Source: Brevibacillus_H sp049846925 (lineage in GTDB: Bacteria > Bacillota > Bacilli > Brevibacillales > Brevibacillaceae). Taken from it: a DNA stretch of 64,000 nt. Location: contig NZ_JBNCMT010000009.1 of assembly GCF_049846925.1 (NCBI RefSeq), positions 62,001 through 126,000 of the forward strand, written 5' to 3'. The translations under genes were made by a program, and so were the position numbers. Under the pieces are notes generated by a model. That model had not been told where the DNA came from. It saw only the letters and a program-made list of their open reading frames with translations, and ran no database searches. This document shows positions 48,788 through 57,336 of this stretch, piece after piece; position 1 is the first letter of the stretch; each line of letters begins with the position of its first letter.

Positions 48788-50044
48788 TTGGAGGCTTTTA
48801 CTATCGAAGGTGGAAAACCTCTGTCTGGTACACTACGGATACAAGGAGCAAAGAATGCTGCCCTCCCAATTCTCGCCGCCGCAATATTGGCTGAAGGGCA
48901 ATTTCATATCTACGATGTGCCACATTTGAAAGATATAGAAGTAATGCTGAGAATTTTGTCAGCTTTGGGAGCAAAGGTGCGGCATACCGATGGATGTGTT
49001 AGTTTAGATACGACATCATTATCGATCTCACATGTTCCTGATGAATTGATGGGGCAGATGCGTTCGTCTATCTTTTTGATGGGACCGCTCCTGGCTAGGC
49101 TTGGAGAGGTTACCATTTCAAGACCAGGCGGCTGTGATATCGGGGAGCGGAGAATTGATCTACATTTGTCTGGACTCGCTGCACTCGGTGCCAAGAGCGA
49201 AGATTCAGAAGGGTATATCACATTTAAAGCAAAGCAACTGAAAGGTACGAATATCTTCCTGTCGTTCCCGAGCGTAGGTGCAACGGAGAATATCATGATG
49301 GCGGCAGTGCTAGCCAAAGGAACGACCCGCATCCACAACCCCGCAAGAGAACCGGAAATTGTTGACATCCAAAACTTTCTCAACGCCATGGGAGCAAGGA
49401 TTCGGGGCGCAGGGACGGATACAATTGAAATTGATGGCGTATCAAAACTACGTGGAGTAAGCTATCGCATTATCCCTGACCGGATTGTAGCAGGCACTCA
49501 TCTGTTGGCTGTGGGTGCAGCTCAAGGTCAAGTGGAATTGACGAACACCATTCCTGGTCATCTTACTGCACTTATCGAAATGGCACGTACATGTGGTGTT
49601 GAAATCAAAACCCACCATGATATAATGGAAGTCAAAAGTACGTCGCGCCCAAAAGCAATTGATCGGATCATCACCTCCCCCTATCCTGGATTTCCTACTG
49701 ATCTGCAAGCGCAGATGATGACTTTCCTTGTATTGGCGAGAGGCACGAGTGTGATCAAGGAGACAATTTTTGAGGGAAGATTCAAACACGTCAATGAATT
49801 AACACGACTGGGAGCATCCATCTACGTTGATCTGGGTACAGCCTTTATTCGAGGCGTGAGCAAATTAAATGGAGCCGTTGTTGAAGCAACTGATTTACGG
49901 GCAGGAGCTGCTCTCGTATTGGCAGGTCTCGCTGCGGAAGGTACGACCACGGTCGAAAAGATTTATCATATTGACCGAGGCTACGAACGTCTGGAATGGC
50001 AACTTCAACAGCTTGGCGCAACCGTTAAGCGTGTAACCACATAG
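48788..50044 (+). CDS. murA: UDP-GlcNAc 1-carboxyvinyltransferase MurA
   Basis: 418 residues from a TTG at 48788 with GGAGGTG 5 nt upstream. FTIEGGKPLSGTLRIQGAKNAAL start; the active-site loop is SRPGGCDIGERRIDLH with the fosfomycin-binding Cys (about 117). GRFKHVNELTRLGA and RAGAALVLAGLAAEGTT near the end. First committed step of peptidoglycan synthesis. Its place after murB inside the dcw cluster differs from B. subtilis, where murAA lies elsewhere. Confidence 0.96.
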   Translation: MEAFTIEGGKPLSGTLRIQGAKNAALPILAAAILAEGQFHIYDVPHLKDIEVMLRILSALGAKVRHTDGCVSLDTTSLSISHVPDELMGQMRSSIFLMGPLLARLGEVTISRPGGCDIGERRIDLHLSGLAALGAKSEDSEGYITFKAKQLKGTNIFLSFPSVGATENIMMAAVLAKGTTRIHNPAREPEIVDIQNFLNAMGARIRGAGTDTIEIDGVSKLRGVSYRIIPDRIVAGTHLLAVGAAQGQVELTNTIPGHLTALIEMARTCGVEIKTHHDIMEVKSTSRPKAIDRIITSPYPGFPTDLQAQMMTFLVLARGTSVIKETIFEGRFKHVNELTRLGASIYVDLGTAFIRGVSKLNGAVVEATDLRAGAALVLAGLAAEGTTTVEKIYHIDRGYERLEWQLQQLGATVKRVTT

Positions 50045-50067
50045 TGTAGGATCTTTTATTACAAGCG

Positions 50068-50100
50068 AAGCGGCATAAGCATTTTATGCCGCTTTCATTC
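50068..50100 (+). terminator. Hairpin after murA
   Basis: Perfect 11-bp stem AAGCGGCATAA / TTATGCCGCTT with a 5-nt loop, but the tail is only TTCATTC, so termination may be partial. Confidence 0.7.
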
Positions 50101-50153
50101 GTTTGATACATGCTTTGGTTTTTCTGTTATCAATATCCATTCGGAGGGCGGAA

Positions 50154-50966
50154 ATGGCGGTTTATGACGAACGCATCCCACAAGTAAAACAAATCCCACC
50201 TCAACCGAAAAAGAAAGGGAGCCGCAAACTTCTTTTCCTCTTGGTTTTCTTCTTTTTGACAATATTGACGGTGTTGTTTATCCGTTCACCATATAGCAAA
50301 GTTAGTGAAATCAGAGTGACTGGCAATTCCATTTACAATCCAGATGAAATTATTGCAGCGTCAGGTGTTACCAAAGGGATGCAGTTTTTTGCAGTATTTG
50401 AAGGCGTCGTCCAGAAAAATGCCTCTGTTTTAAAAGGGATTAACGAGATAACTATTACACGGGAATTTCCGGGAATCATTCAGCTTCACATAAAAGAATA
50501 CCGACGAATTGCCCTTGTTTTTGATGCATCGGGCAAAAGATACCCTCTACTGGAAAATGGCATGCAACTACTGGAAAAGAACTACCAAAACAACGTAGTG
50601 GACAGGCCTATCATCCGAAACTGGGGTACAAAGGAACTGCTCGAACCACTAGGAAAGCAGCTTGCCCAGTTGCCAACAGCACTCTTAACCGAGATTTCTG
50701 ATATCTCATTGACGCCCACACAGTATGACAAAAGTAGAATCACTCTCTTCATGAAAGATGGGAATCAGGTGCAAAGTGTGATTCATCTCTTGGCAAAGAA
50801 AATTGTTTGGTACCCTGCTGTCGTGAAGGAAATTCCGAAGGGTGAAAAGGGAACAATCTATATGCTGGAGAGCACCTGGTATAGCAAGTACGGAAGCACC
50901 CAACCGCCAGAGCCTCCAAAAACAGATGACGAGAAGAAGGAGTCTACGACTAATGAAGGTACGTAA
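50154..50966 (+). CDS. divIB: Cell division protein DivIB/FtsQ
   Basis: 270 residues from the ATG at 50154 (GGAGG 7 nt upstream). Cytoplasmic basic tail, one membrane helix (LLFLLVFFFLTILTVLFI, about 24-42), then a POTRA domain (SKVSEIRVTGNSIYNPDEII) and the beta domain (IQLHIKEYRRIALV...). Bitopic divisome protein working with FtsL and DivIC outside the membrane. Ends with an acidic tail. Its 3' end overlaps ylxW by 14 nt. Confidence 0.93.
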   Translation: MAVYDERIPQVKQIPPQPKKKGSRKLLFLLVFFFLTILTVLFIRSPYSKVSEIRVTGNSIYNPDEIIAASGVTKGMQFFAVFEGVVQKNASVLKGINEITITREFPGIIQLHIKEYRRIALVFDASGKRYPLLENGMQLLEKNYQNNVVDRPIIRNWGTKELLEPLGKQLAQLPTALLTEISDISLTPTQYDKSRITLFMKDGNQVQSVIHLLAKKIVWYPAVVKEIPKGEKGTIYMLESTWYSKYGSTQPPEPPKTDDEKKESTTNEGT

Positions 50967-51666
50967 ATTTCACATTTTTTTAGCGTTCGTCACTGTCACG
51001 ACTGGCTTTCTGATGGCAATCTCGATCGAGTCAACCAAACTGCGTACTATGGAAAGAGAAAAGGATCAGAAATGGCAGCAGGAGACGCAGCTAAATGAGC
51101 GAATTCTGGCTGAGAAAGAACAGAATCGCAAGCTGGAAGCACAACTCCTGAAAATTCAAAAGGATGTCGGTAAAGTCGAGGAAGCGATGGCCATGCGCCA
51201 AACGGCCGCAGCATCGATCCTGCATGAGTTGGAGAATTCCCGTATGCTGTCAGGGGCAATTCAGGTAGAGGGACCAGGTCTGATGGTTACCCTGCAAGAT
51301 AACCCCAATGCTGCCAACTCGAATGAAATTACCAAGTACATTGTGCATGAACAGGACATCAGACGAGTGGTCAATGAGCTGTATGCGGCAGGAGCAGAAG
51401 GGATCAGCATAAACAATCAGCGCCTCGTCAGTAACTCTGCCATTCGCTGTGTTGGTCCTACCGTTATCGTTAATGGAGTGAAATCTGCGGCCCCGTTCGT
51501 CATTACTGCGATTGGCGACCCGGTTACGCTAGAGAATGCTCTCAAGCTTCCTGGGGGAGTCATTAACCTATTGGAAGGGTACGTACAAATCGAGGTAGTA
51601 AAGAAAGATCTGGTCGAATTACCAGCTTTTGTCGGCGATACAAAGTCTGACAATCGCTCTTCATAG
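50953..51666 (+). CDS. ylxW: DUF881 family protein YlxW
   Basis: 237 residues from the ATG at 50953, inside the end of divIB; AAGGAG lies upstream. N-terminal signal-anchor (FLAFVTVTTGFLMAISIES), coiled coil (NERILAEKEQNRKLEAQLLK), and the DUF881 domain: MLSGAIQVEGPGLMVTLQDN, VNELYAAGAEGISINNQRL, and a C-terminal IEVVKKDLVELPAF. Conserved next to division genes; function unknown. A paralogue follows immediately. Confidence 0.9.
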   Translation: MKVRKFHIFLAFVTVTTGFLMAISIESTKLRTMEREKDQKWQQETQLNERILAEKEQNRKLEAQLLKIQKDVGKVEEAMAMRQTAAASILHELENSRMLSGAIQVEGPGLMVTLQDNPNAANSNEITKYIVHEQDIRRVVNELYAAGAEGISINNQRLVSNSAIRCVGPTVIVNGVKSAAPFVITAIGDPVTLENALKLPGGVINLLEGYVQIEVVKKDLVELPAFVGDTKSDNRSS

Positions 51667-51685
51667 CAGAGGCAGGGATGGATAC

Positions 51686-52435
51686 ATGTTGACACAAACC
51701 CGCAAAATAACGTTTATTCTCACTGGTATAAGTGCTATTATAGGTGTTATGTTAGCAACCCAGTTGCAAAGCAAACAGGACCCTAAAGTTAGTGAAACCA
51801 GAAGTATTACTGAACTGCGTGCCACTTTGCAAAAAGAACTGGAAAAGCACAAAAGCCTGTTAGCTGACATGTCCAAAAATGAAAAACTGTTATACGAATA
51901 TGAGACCTCTCTCAATGCTGGTGAATCGGTAGAAGTGATGAAGGACGAACTGGAGAGAGCCAAAAAGCTGGCTGGCCTGGTACAGGCAGAGGGAACGGGT
52001 GTCGTCATCCGAATCATCGATGCTCCCATCCCAGTCGGTGTGACTCAGCCAATTGGTGCTGTCCATGAGGGTTCTTACCAGCCTAATCTGGTTGTTGATG
52101 AGGATTTACGCTGGTTGATTAATGAGCTGTTTGCCAATGGCGCCAAAGCCGTCTCGATTAATGGGCAACGCCTGATATCCACCAGTTCGATTCGAAATGT
52201 AGGTGAAGAGATTCAAGTTGACACGAGACCGGTTCGACCACCATATGAGCTCAAAGCGCTGGGCGAACCAGATAATCTGATCACTGGTTTAAAACTCGCA
52301 GGAGTGGAAGAAAACTTCCAGCTTGCGAATAAACTTGTCATCATGGAGAAACGGGACAAGCTGACGATCTCTGCATTTGTTGGCAATCGAACGATTCACT
52401 TTATGAAACCTGTAAAAGCAAAAGGAGATTCGTAG
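51686..52435 (+). CDS. ylxX: DUF881 family protein YlxX
   Basis: 249 residues from the ATG at 51686 (AGGGATG upstream). Same plan as YlxW: signal-anchor (ILTGISAIIGVMLATQL), coiled coil, then GLVQAEGTGVVIRIIDAP, INELFANGAKAVSINGQRL and LVIMEKRDKLTISAFVGN. In B. subtilis ylxW and ylxX are also a tandem pair before sbp. Gap to sbp is 2 nt. Confidence 0.9.
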   Translation: MLTQTRKITFILTGISAIIGVMLATQLQSKQDPKVSETRSITELRATLQKELEKHKSLLADMSKNEKLLYEYETSLNAGESVEVMKDELERAKKLAGLVQAEGTGVVIRIIDAPIPVGVTQPIGAVHEGSYQPNLVVDEDLRWLINELFANGAKAVSINGQRLISTSSIRNVGEEIQVDTRPVRPPYELKALGEPDNLITGLKLAGVEENFQLANKLVIMEKRDKLTISAFVGNRTIHFMKPVKAKGDS

Positions 52436-52437
52436 GC

Positions 52438-52785
52438 ATGTGGTTACCTGTCGTAGGACTAATCATTGGTCTGTCCGTTGGTTTTTTTCTCGAATTGCGT
52501 ATCCCGTTAGAGTACAGCAATTATTTATCGATTGCCTTATTAGCAGGTCTGGATACGATATTTGGGGGAATCCGCTCTTATCTGGAGAAAATGTTTAACG
52601 TGCGTATCTTTATGTCAGGCTTTTTCTTTAATACGCTGCTAGCTGCGGGTCTAGCCTTTTTGGGCGGTTTCTTAGGAATCGACTTGTATTTGGCTGCGAT
52701 TGTTGCTTTTGGTGTAAGGTTGTTTAACAACTTGGCGGTGATTCGTAGGATAATTTTATCAAGTTGGTTAAGTAAAACGGAGTAA
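52438..52785 (+). CDS. sbp: Small basic membrane protein Sbp (DUF1290)
   Basis: 115 residues; the ATG follows the ylxX stop by 2 nt, with AAAGGAG in the end of ylxX. Three or four membrane helices; conserved LRIPLEYSNYLSIALLAGLDTIFGG and GFFFNTLLAAGLAFLGGFLGIDLY (pieces), ending IRRIILSSWL. Conserved between ylxX and ftsA in Bacilli; function unknown. Confidence 0.93.
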   Translation: MWLPVVGLIIGLSVGFFLELRIPLEYSNYLSIALLAGLDTIFGGIRSYLEKMFNVRIFMSGFFFNTLLAAGLAFLGGFLGIDLYLAAIVAFGVRLFNNLAVIRRIILSSWLSKTE

Positions 52786-52841
52786 AAGCTATGACTAAAG
52801 TAACATAATTTGAGTTTTTGTTAAAATTTCATGCTAGAAAA

Positions 52842-52869
52842 AAAGGGAATGATTATCCTGTGTGGAATA
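52842..52869 (+). promoter_or_regulatory. Candidate sigma-H promoter upstream of ftsA
   Basis: AAAGGGAAT (52842-52850), 11-bp gap, then GTGGAATAG with GAAT at 52865-52868: one mismatch to RnAGGAWWW-N11-12-RnnGAATWW. A sigma-H promoter before ftsAZ is known in B. subtilis. Confidence 0.5.
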
Positions 52870-52924
52870 GATTATGCAGATGTGTTTGCTATAGTTATGT
52901 CGTAGTAGAGGAGGTGTCACTGGT

Positions 52925-54178
52925 TTGGTGAGTAACCATAATGAACTCATAGTCAGCTTAGATATCGGAACGTCAAAAGTACGTGTAATCATCGGTGAAA
53001 TTAATGGCGGAACGATTAACATCATAGGGGTGGGACAAGCCCATTCCGAGGGGATCAAAAAAGGAGCTATCGTCGATATAGACCAAACCGTGCATGCCAT
53101 CCGGGAAGCTGTCGATCATGCCGAGCGTATGGTTGATGTTACCATTGAAGATCTTTTTGTTGGAGTAAGTGGTAATCACATTGAGCTATATGAAACTCAG
53201 GGGGTCGTAGCTGTTTCCAGTGAGGACCGTGAGATTAGAGAAGAAGATATTCGTCGTGTCATTCAAGCAGCGAAGGTAGTTGCCATTCCTCCAGATCGTG
53301 AAATCATTGAAGTTGTCCCGAAAGAATTCGTTGTAGATGGTCTGAGAAGCATTAAGGACCCACGTGGAATGATTGGCGTCAGATTGGAAATGGAAGGAAC
53401 GATTGTAACCGGTTCGAAAACCGTGATACATAATATCGTTCGTTGTGTAGAAAAGGCTAATTTGCGAATTGCGGGCATTTTCTTGCAGCCATTGGCAGCA
53501 AGCCGTGTCGCTTTGTCCAAAGACGATAAAAATCTTGGTGTCGTGCTCGTTGACATTGGTGCCGGATCGACATCAATTGCAGTTTTCCAGCAAGGACAGC
53601 TTGCTGCAACATCTGTAATTGGAGTAGGCGGAGACCACATTACAAGCGACATTACGCTGGGACTTCGAACACACACGGATGTGGCTGAAAAGGTAAAAAT
53701 CAAGCACGGATGCGCATTGATAGACGAAGCTTCTGAGGAAGACAAGTTCAAAGTTTCGAGAATCGGCAGTGATGTAGAGAAACAGTTCACTCAAGTGGAT
53801 CTTGCGAATATCATTGAACCTCGAGCTGCTGAGATCTTCAATTTGGTTGAAGATGAAGTGTATCGATTAGGTTATCAGGATGATATTACAGGTGGTTATG
53901 TGCTTACAGGTGGAACAGTTTCCATGCCTGGCATGCTCGAGTTGGCCAAGGAAGAATTCCAGACTCCAGTGAGAATCGCTATTCCTGATTACATCGGAGT
54001 GCGTGACCCTGCATATACAGGGGGAGTAGGATTAATACAATATGCTGCCTCCCATTCCGAACGGAAAGCAGAACGCAACGTTTCTAGCAGCCGACCACTG
54101 CAAAAGACCGGGGCAAGTAGACAGAAAGATTCAGGTTTAATTGAAAAAGTGAAAAATTGGTTTAGTGAATTTATCTAA
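52925..54178 (+). CDS. ftsA: Cell division protein FtsA
   Basis: 417 residues from a TTG at 52925 (GGAGGTG 8-10 nt upstream). Actin-like: LIVSLDIGTSKVRVIIGE (phosphate 1), LVDIGAGSTSIAVFQQG (phosphate 2), GYVLTGGTVSMPGMLELA, plus the 1C/SHS2 domain between. The C-terminal SGLIEKVKNWFSEFI is the amphipathic membrane-targeting helix. Tethers FtsZ to the membrane. ftsZ follows after 139 nt. Confidence 0.97.
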   Translation: MVSNHNELIVSLDIGTSKVRVIIGEINGGTINIIGVGQAHSEGIKKGAIVDIDQTVHAIREAVDHAERMVDVTIEDLFVGVSGNHIELYETQGVVAVSSEDREIREEDIRRVIQAAKVVAIPPDREIIEVVPKEFVVDGLRSIKDPRGMIGVRLEMEGTIVTGSKTVIHNIVRCVEKANLRIAGIFLQPLAASRVALSKDDKNLGVVLVDIGAGSTSIAVFQQGQLAATSVIGVGGDHITSDITLGLRTHTDVAEKVKIKHGCALIDEASEEDKFKVSRIGSDVEKQFTQVDLANIIEPRAAEIFNLVEDEVYRLGYQDDITGGYVLTGGTVSMPGMLELAKEEFQTPVRIAIPDYIGVRDPAYTGGVGLIQYAASHSERKAERNVSSSRPLQKTGASRQKDSGLIEKVKNWFSEFI

Positions 54179-54317
54179 TTTTTTATTCTTGTTTTTCGCT
54201 TCTCAAATTCAGTCGGACCTTTTGTCAGCCACAGAGCTTCCGGTTCAAAGGGTAACAACTAAGACACGGCTTCAAGGGGAAGCTTTTCGTATGATCCAGT
54301 GAGGAGGAACTTTCAGT

Positions 54318-55457
54318 ATGTTGGAATTTGACCTAGATTTGGAACAATTGGCTCAAATAAAAGTAATTGGTTGTGGCGGCGGAGGAAGCAACGCAGTTAA
54401 CCGCATGATCGCTGGTGGTGTGAAAGGCGTTGAATTCATCACTGTCAATACCGATGCACAGGCGCTCCAATTATCACAAGCAGATATTAAATTGCAAATT
54501 GGAGAAAAATTAACGCGCGGTCTTGGTGCAGGAGCGAATCCTGATGTAGGAAAAAAAGCTGCTGAAGAAAGCCGCGAACTGATTGAAAATGCATTGCGTG
54601 GTTCTGATATGGTATTCGTAACAGCCGGTATGGGTGGCGGTACGGGTACTGGTGCAGCTCCTGTAATTGCAGAAATTGCAAAAGAATTGGGAGCTTTGAC
54701 CGTTGGTGTGGTAACTCGTCCATTTTCTTTCGAGGGACGCAAGCGTTCACTGCAAGCAGATGCAGGTATTGCTGCCTTGAAAGAAAAGGTTGATACATTG
54801 ATTGTGATTCCGAATGACCGTTTGTTGGAAATCGTTGATAAAAACACGCCGATGCTCGAAGCATTCCGCACAGCGGATAACGTACTCGGACAAGGTGTGC
54901 AAGGGATCTCTGATTTGATCGCTGTACCTGGTTTGATCAACTTGGACTTTGCGGACGTCAAAACAATTATGACTGAACGTGGATCTGCGTTAATGGGTAT
55001 TGGTATCGGCAGCGGTGAAAACCGTGCTGCTGAAGCAGCTCGACGTGCAATCTCCTCACCATTGCTGGAGACTTCCATTGATGGTGCTCGTGGTGTCCTG
55101 ATGAATATCACAGGTGGAAGCAACCTGAGCCTTTATGAAGTAAATGAAGCGGCAGACATTGTTTCTTCCGCTGCTGATATTGATGTGAATATGATCTTCG
55201 GTGCGGTAATTAACGAAGAACTGAAAAATGAGATCATCGTAACTGTTATTGCTACCGGATTCGAACAGAACCAACAGGCAAGTGCTGCACGTCGTCCTCA
55301 ACCACAGGCAGCAACTACTCGCCCATCGCAACCAACTTCACAAGCAGGCTCTACTCGCCAACGTGAAGAAGAAGAGGAAAAAATCCTGTCCATGAGCAGC
55401 TTGGACAATCTGGATATTCCTGCATTCTTGCGTAACCGTCGCAGAAATAAAAAGTAG
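54318..55457 (+). CDS. ftsZ: Cell division protein FtsZ
   Basis: 379 residues, GAGGAGG before the ATG. VIGCGGGGSNAVNRMI, the GTP signature GGGTGTGAAPVIA, FSFEGRKRS, and the T7 loop with NLDFADVKT (catalytic Asp). A Gln/Ala/Pro linker (about 320-355) precedes the conserved C-terminal peptide DNLDIPAFLRNRRR. Forms the division ring. A terminator follows the gene. Confidence 0.98.
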   Translation: MLEFDLDLEQLAQIKVIGCGGGGSNAVNRMIAGGVKGVEFITVNTDAQALQLSQADIKLQIGEKLTRGLGAGANPDVGKKAAEESRELIENALRGSDMVFVTAGMGGGTGTGAAPVIAEIAKELGALTVGVVTRPFSFEGRKRSLQADAGIAALKEKVDTLIVIPNDRLLEIVDKNTPMLEAFRTADNVLGQGVQGISDLIAVPGLINLDFADVKTIMTERGSALMGIGIGSGENRAAEAARRAISSPLLETSIDGARGVLMNITGGSNLSLYEVNEAADIVSSAADIDVNMIFGAVINEELKNEIIVTVIATGFEQNQQASAARRPQPQAATTRPSQPTSQAGSTRQREEEEEKILSMSSLDNLDIPAFLRNRRRNKK

Positions 55458-55480
55458 TTCTGAGTGAAAATATCATGTGA

Positions 55481-55512
55481 AAAGCCTTGTATCCACGGGA
55501 TACAGGGCTTTT
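55481..55512 (+). terminator. Terminator after ftsZ
   Basis: AAGCC-(T)-TGTATCC / GGATACA-(G)-GGCTTTT with a 3-nt loop. Confidence 0.88.
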
Positions 55513-55541
55513 ATATTATTAAATAGACGATCGCTTTATTC

Positions 55542-56215
55542 AAGGATAAACCGCTGGATTTTTCTCCTGATGAGCGCGATGGAGCTACACCAATTCCGGA
55601 TATATCCTGTTGTCGTATATCATTGAGCAGCTATCCGGTCAACCGTTCGGTGAGTACATCAAAGTGGTGGAGGATTTGTATAAATGGTATCGAGCCTTAT
55701 ATACAGACAAGTTGGTGAGCAAAGAAGGGCTGGAGCGTATGTTTACTCCTTATATGCCGATTTACGGGGGTACGGCTGGCATATCATAGAAGTGAGCATT
55801 GCAGGCAAAATGAGAAAGCGCATTGGCCACCTGGGAGATTGTCGTGGATTTGTAAACAACTTTGTCCGCTATATCGACGAGGATCTCGTTGTGATTGTTT
55901 TAAGTAATCTTGCTATTACACCAGTTGAGCAGATTTCTACAGATCTCGCTTCCCTTGTGTTAGGAGAGTCGATCGCCCCGATTGAGCAGATTGAACTGCG
56001 TACGCTGAATACTCAGGAGCTTGAGCTGTACACAGGAACCTATGTAGTAGAGGGGGAACACCCGCAAACGATTCAAATTATACGGGAAGAAAACGCCGAT
56101 TGAATTTCTGAGAGATGAGCATGGCAGTATTACACAGATGGTTTATCGAGATGTATACCGAACGAAAAAGATGGCACTGAGAGAAAGTAAACGGGAGATT
56201 AATACTAGGATAAAA
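55542..56215 (+). pseudogene. Decayed class C beta-lactamase-like serine hydrolase
   Basis: Fragments in different frames read as one serine hydrolase tail. They are KDKPLDFSPDER, then SGYILLSYIIEQLSGQPFGEY in a second frame (the FSPGxxxxYSNxGYILL region), then VEDLYKWYRALYTDKLVSKE and LERMFTPYMPIYGG. After a frameshift and stop come GWHIIEV, RIGHLGDCRGFVNNF, DEDLVVIVLSNLAI and a domain around TQELELYTGTYVV. The SxxK N-terminal part is missing, and about 100 codons appear deleted between GEY and VEDLYKW. No usable start. It fills the gap between ftsZ and spoIIGA. Confidence 0.85.
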
Positions 56216-56223
56216 GGAATAGA

Positions 56224-56271
56224 AAGAGCCATCTTATGCTACCAGATTATTGGCGCAAGAAGGCTCTTTTT
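56224..56271 (+). terminator. Terminator before spoIIGA
   Basis: AAGAGCC / GGCTCTT ends with a long loop (other pairing inside) and TTTTT; isolates spoIIGA from the pseudogene remnant. Confidence 0.7.
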
Positions 56272-56308
56272 GCATAAAATTATTTCTACAAAAAAAGTAA
56301 AAAAAGCT

Positions 56309-56350
56309 GTCAAGAACTGACAGACTTTGGAATAAACATTGAGATATACT
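56309..56350 (+). promoter_or_regulatory. spoIIG promoter with long spacer and Spo0A-box-like site
   Basis: CTGACA (56317-56322) and TATACT (56345-56350) are separated by exactly 22 bp, the unusual spacing known for the B. subtilis spoIIG promoter that needs Spo0A~P. A TGTCAAG (56309-56315; 0A box consensus TGTCGAA) overlaps the -35 region, and CTGTCA-AGAAC-TGACAG is an inverted repeat there. Confidence 0.75.
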
Positions 56351-56378
56351 GTTTTTGCCAGACGGGGGTGAATTCAGT

Positions 56379-57335
56379 ATGGTAGTGTATCTCGATATCA
56401 TTCTACTCCTGAATTTTGCGATTGATACCTTATTGTTGTGGTTCACTGCGTATTTTCGCAAGGAGCGTATCGTTTGGTGGAGATTGCTACTTGCCTCTTT
56501 TTTTGGGTCTACCTACATTGTTTTCTTCTTTTTCCCTTCTTTTGCGGGACTCTATCAATGGGGAGTGAAATTGGTTTTTTCCATACTGATGTTGCTCATC
56601 GCTTTCGGAGTATCCCGTTTATTCACATTCATTCAACATTTATGTATTTTTTATTTCATCGCCTTTGTATTTGGTGGGGGAGTATTCGGGCTAGAGTACC
56701 TGCTTTCCTCCCAAAGTGAGATTGTAAATGGAATCTTGGTCACTCATAATGATGGATTTGGCGTTGGTACCAAGCCTACCTTTTTGGTCGTTATTGCCGG
56801 GTTCATTGTGATTTGCTTTTTAAGCAAAAAAAGTTACGAAGCAATCCAGGAACCACGAAGAGTAGAAGCCTTTTTGGTTGATGTTGTGATCAAACTGAAA
56901 GGTGAAAGTGTCATCTGTCGTGGTCTGGTTGATACGGGAAATCAGTTGCACGAACCTGTCACTAGAATCCCCGTCATGGTGGTGGAGAGTCAATTGTTAG
57001 CCCACCTCTTGCCTCCTGCGTTACTAGCTCATATAGCGAATGATGCTAGTAATCTGGATGGCTTGGATGATCTGCTGCAATCGCTCCCTGATGAATGGCA
57101 CACCTTATTGCGTCTGGTACCTTACCGAAGTGTTTCCAGAGGTATGGATTTCATGGTTGCCTTCAAGCCAGAGCAGGTCATGGTTCAGGAGAAGGGGAAG
57201 CGATTTGAGACAAATCGGGTGCTGGTTGGTCTTAATTCCCTTCCGCTGTCAAGCACAAAACAATATCAAGCAATTGTTCATCCTGCGTTGATTCAGCAAG
57301 TTGAACAAACCATTACAAGAGAACAGGAGGGTTAG
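56379..57335 (+). CDS. spoIIGA: Sigma-E processing peptidase SpoIIGA
   Basis: 318 residues from the ATG at 56379 (GGGGGTG 9 nt upstream). N-terminal five membrane helices (YLDIILLLNFAIDTLLLWF, LLLASFFGSTYIVFFFF and others to about residue 155). The C-terminal aspartic protease-like domain has the catalytic motif RGLVDTGNQLHEPVT (Asp about 193). Cleaves the pro-region of sigma-E at the forespore-mother cell septum when signalled by SpoIIR (known). sigE begins 2 nt after its stop. Confidence 0.93.
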   Translation: MVVYLDIILLLNFAIDTLLLWFTAYFRKERIVWWRLLLASFFGSTYIVFFFFPSFAGLYQWGVKLVFSILMLLIAFGVSRLFTFIQHLCIFYFIAFVFGGGVFGLEYLLSSQSEIVNGILVTHNDGFGVGTKPTFLVVIAGFIVICFLSKKSYEAIQEPRRVEAFLVDVVIKLKGESVICRGLVDTGNQLHEPVTRIPVMVVESQLLAHLLPPALLAHIANDASNLDGLDDLLQSLPDEWHTLLRLVPYRSVSRGMDFMVAFKPEQVMVQEKGKRFETNRVLVGLNSLPLSSTKQYQAIVHPALIQQVEQTITREQEG

Positions 57336-57336
57336 C

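Noticed and set aside
54269..54287. Small hairpin GCTTC-AAGGG-GAAGC with TTTT before ftsZ as a terminator
   Set aside because: Stem of only 5 bp and essential gene follows; too weak to call.
54353..55123. 256-residue ORF antisense to ftsZ
   Set aside because: Low-complexity Pro/Ser/Ala translation mirroring FtsZ codons; no start signal.
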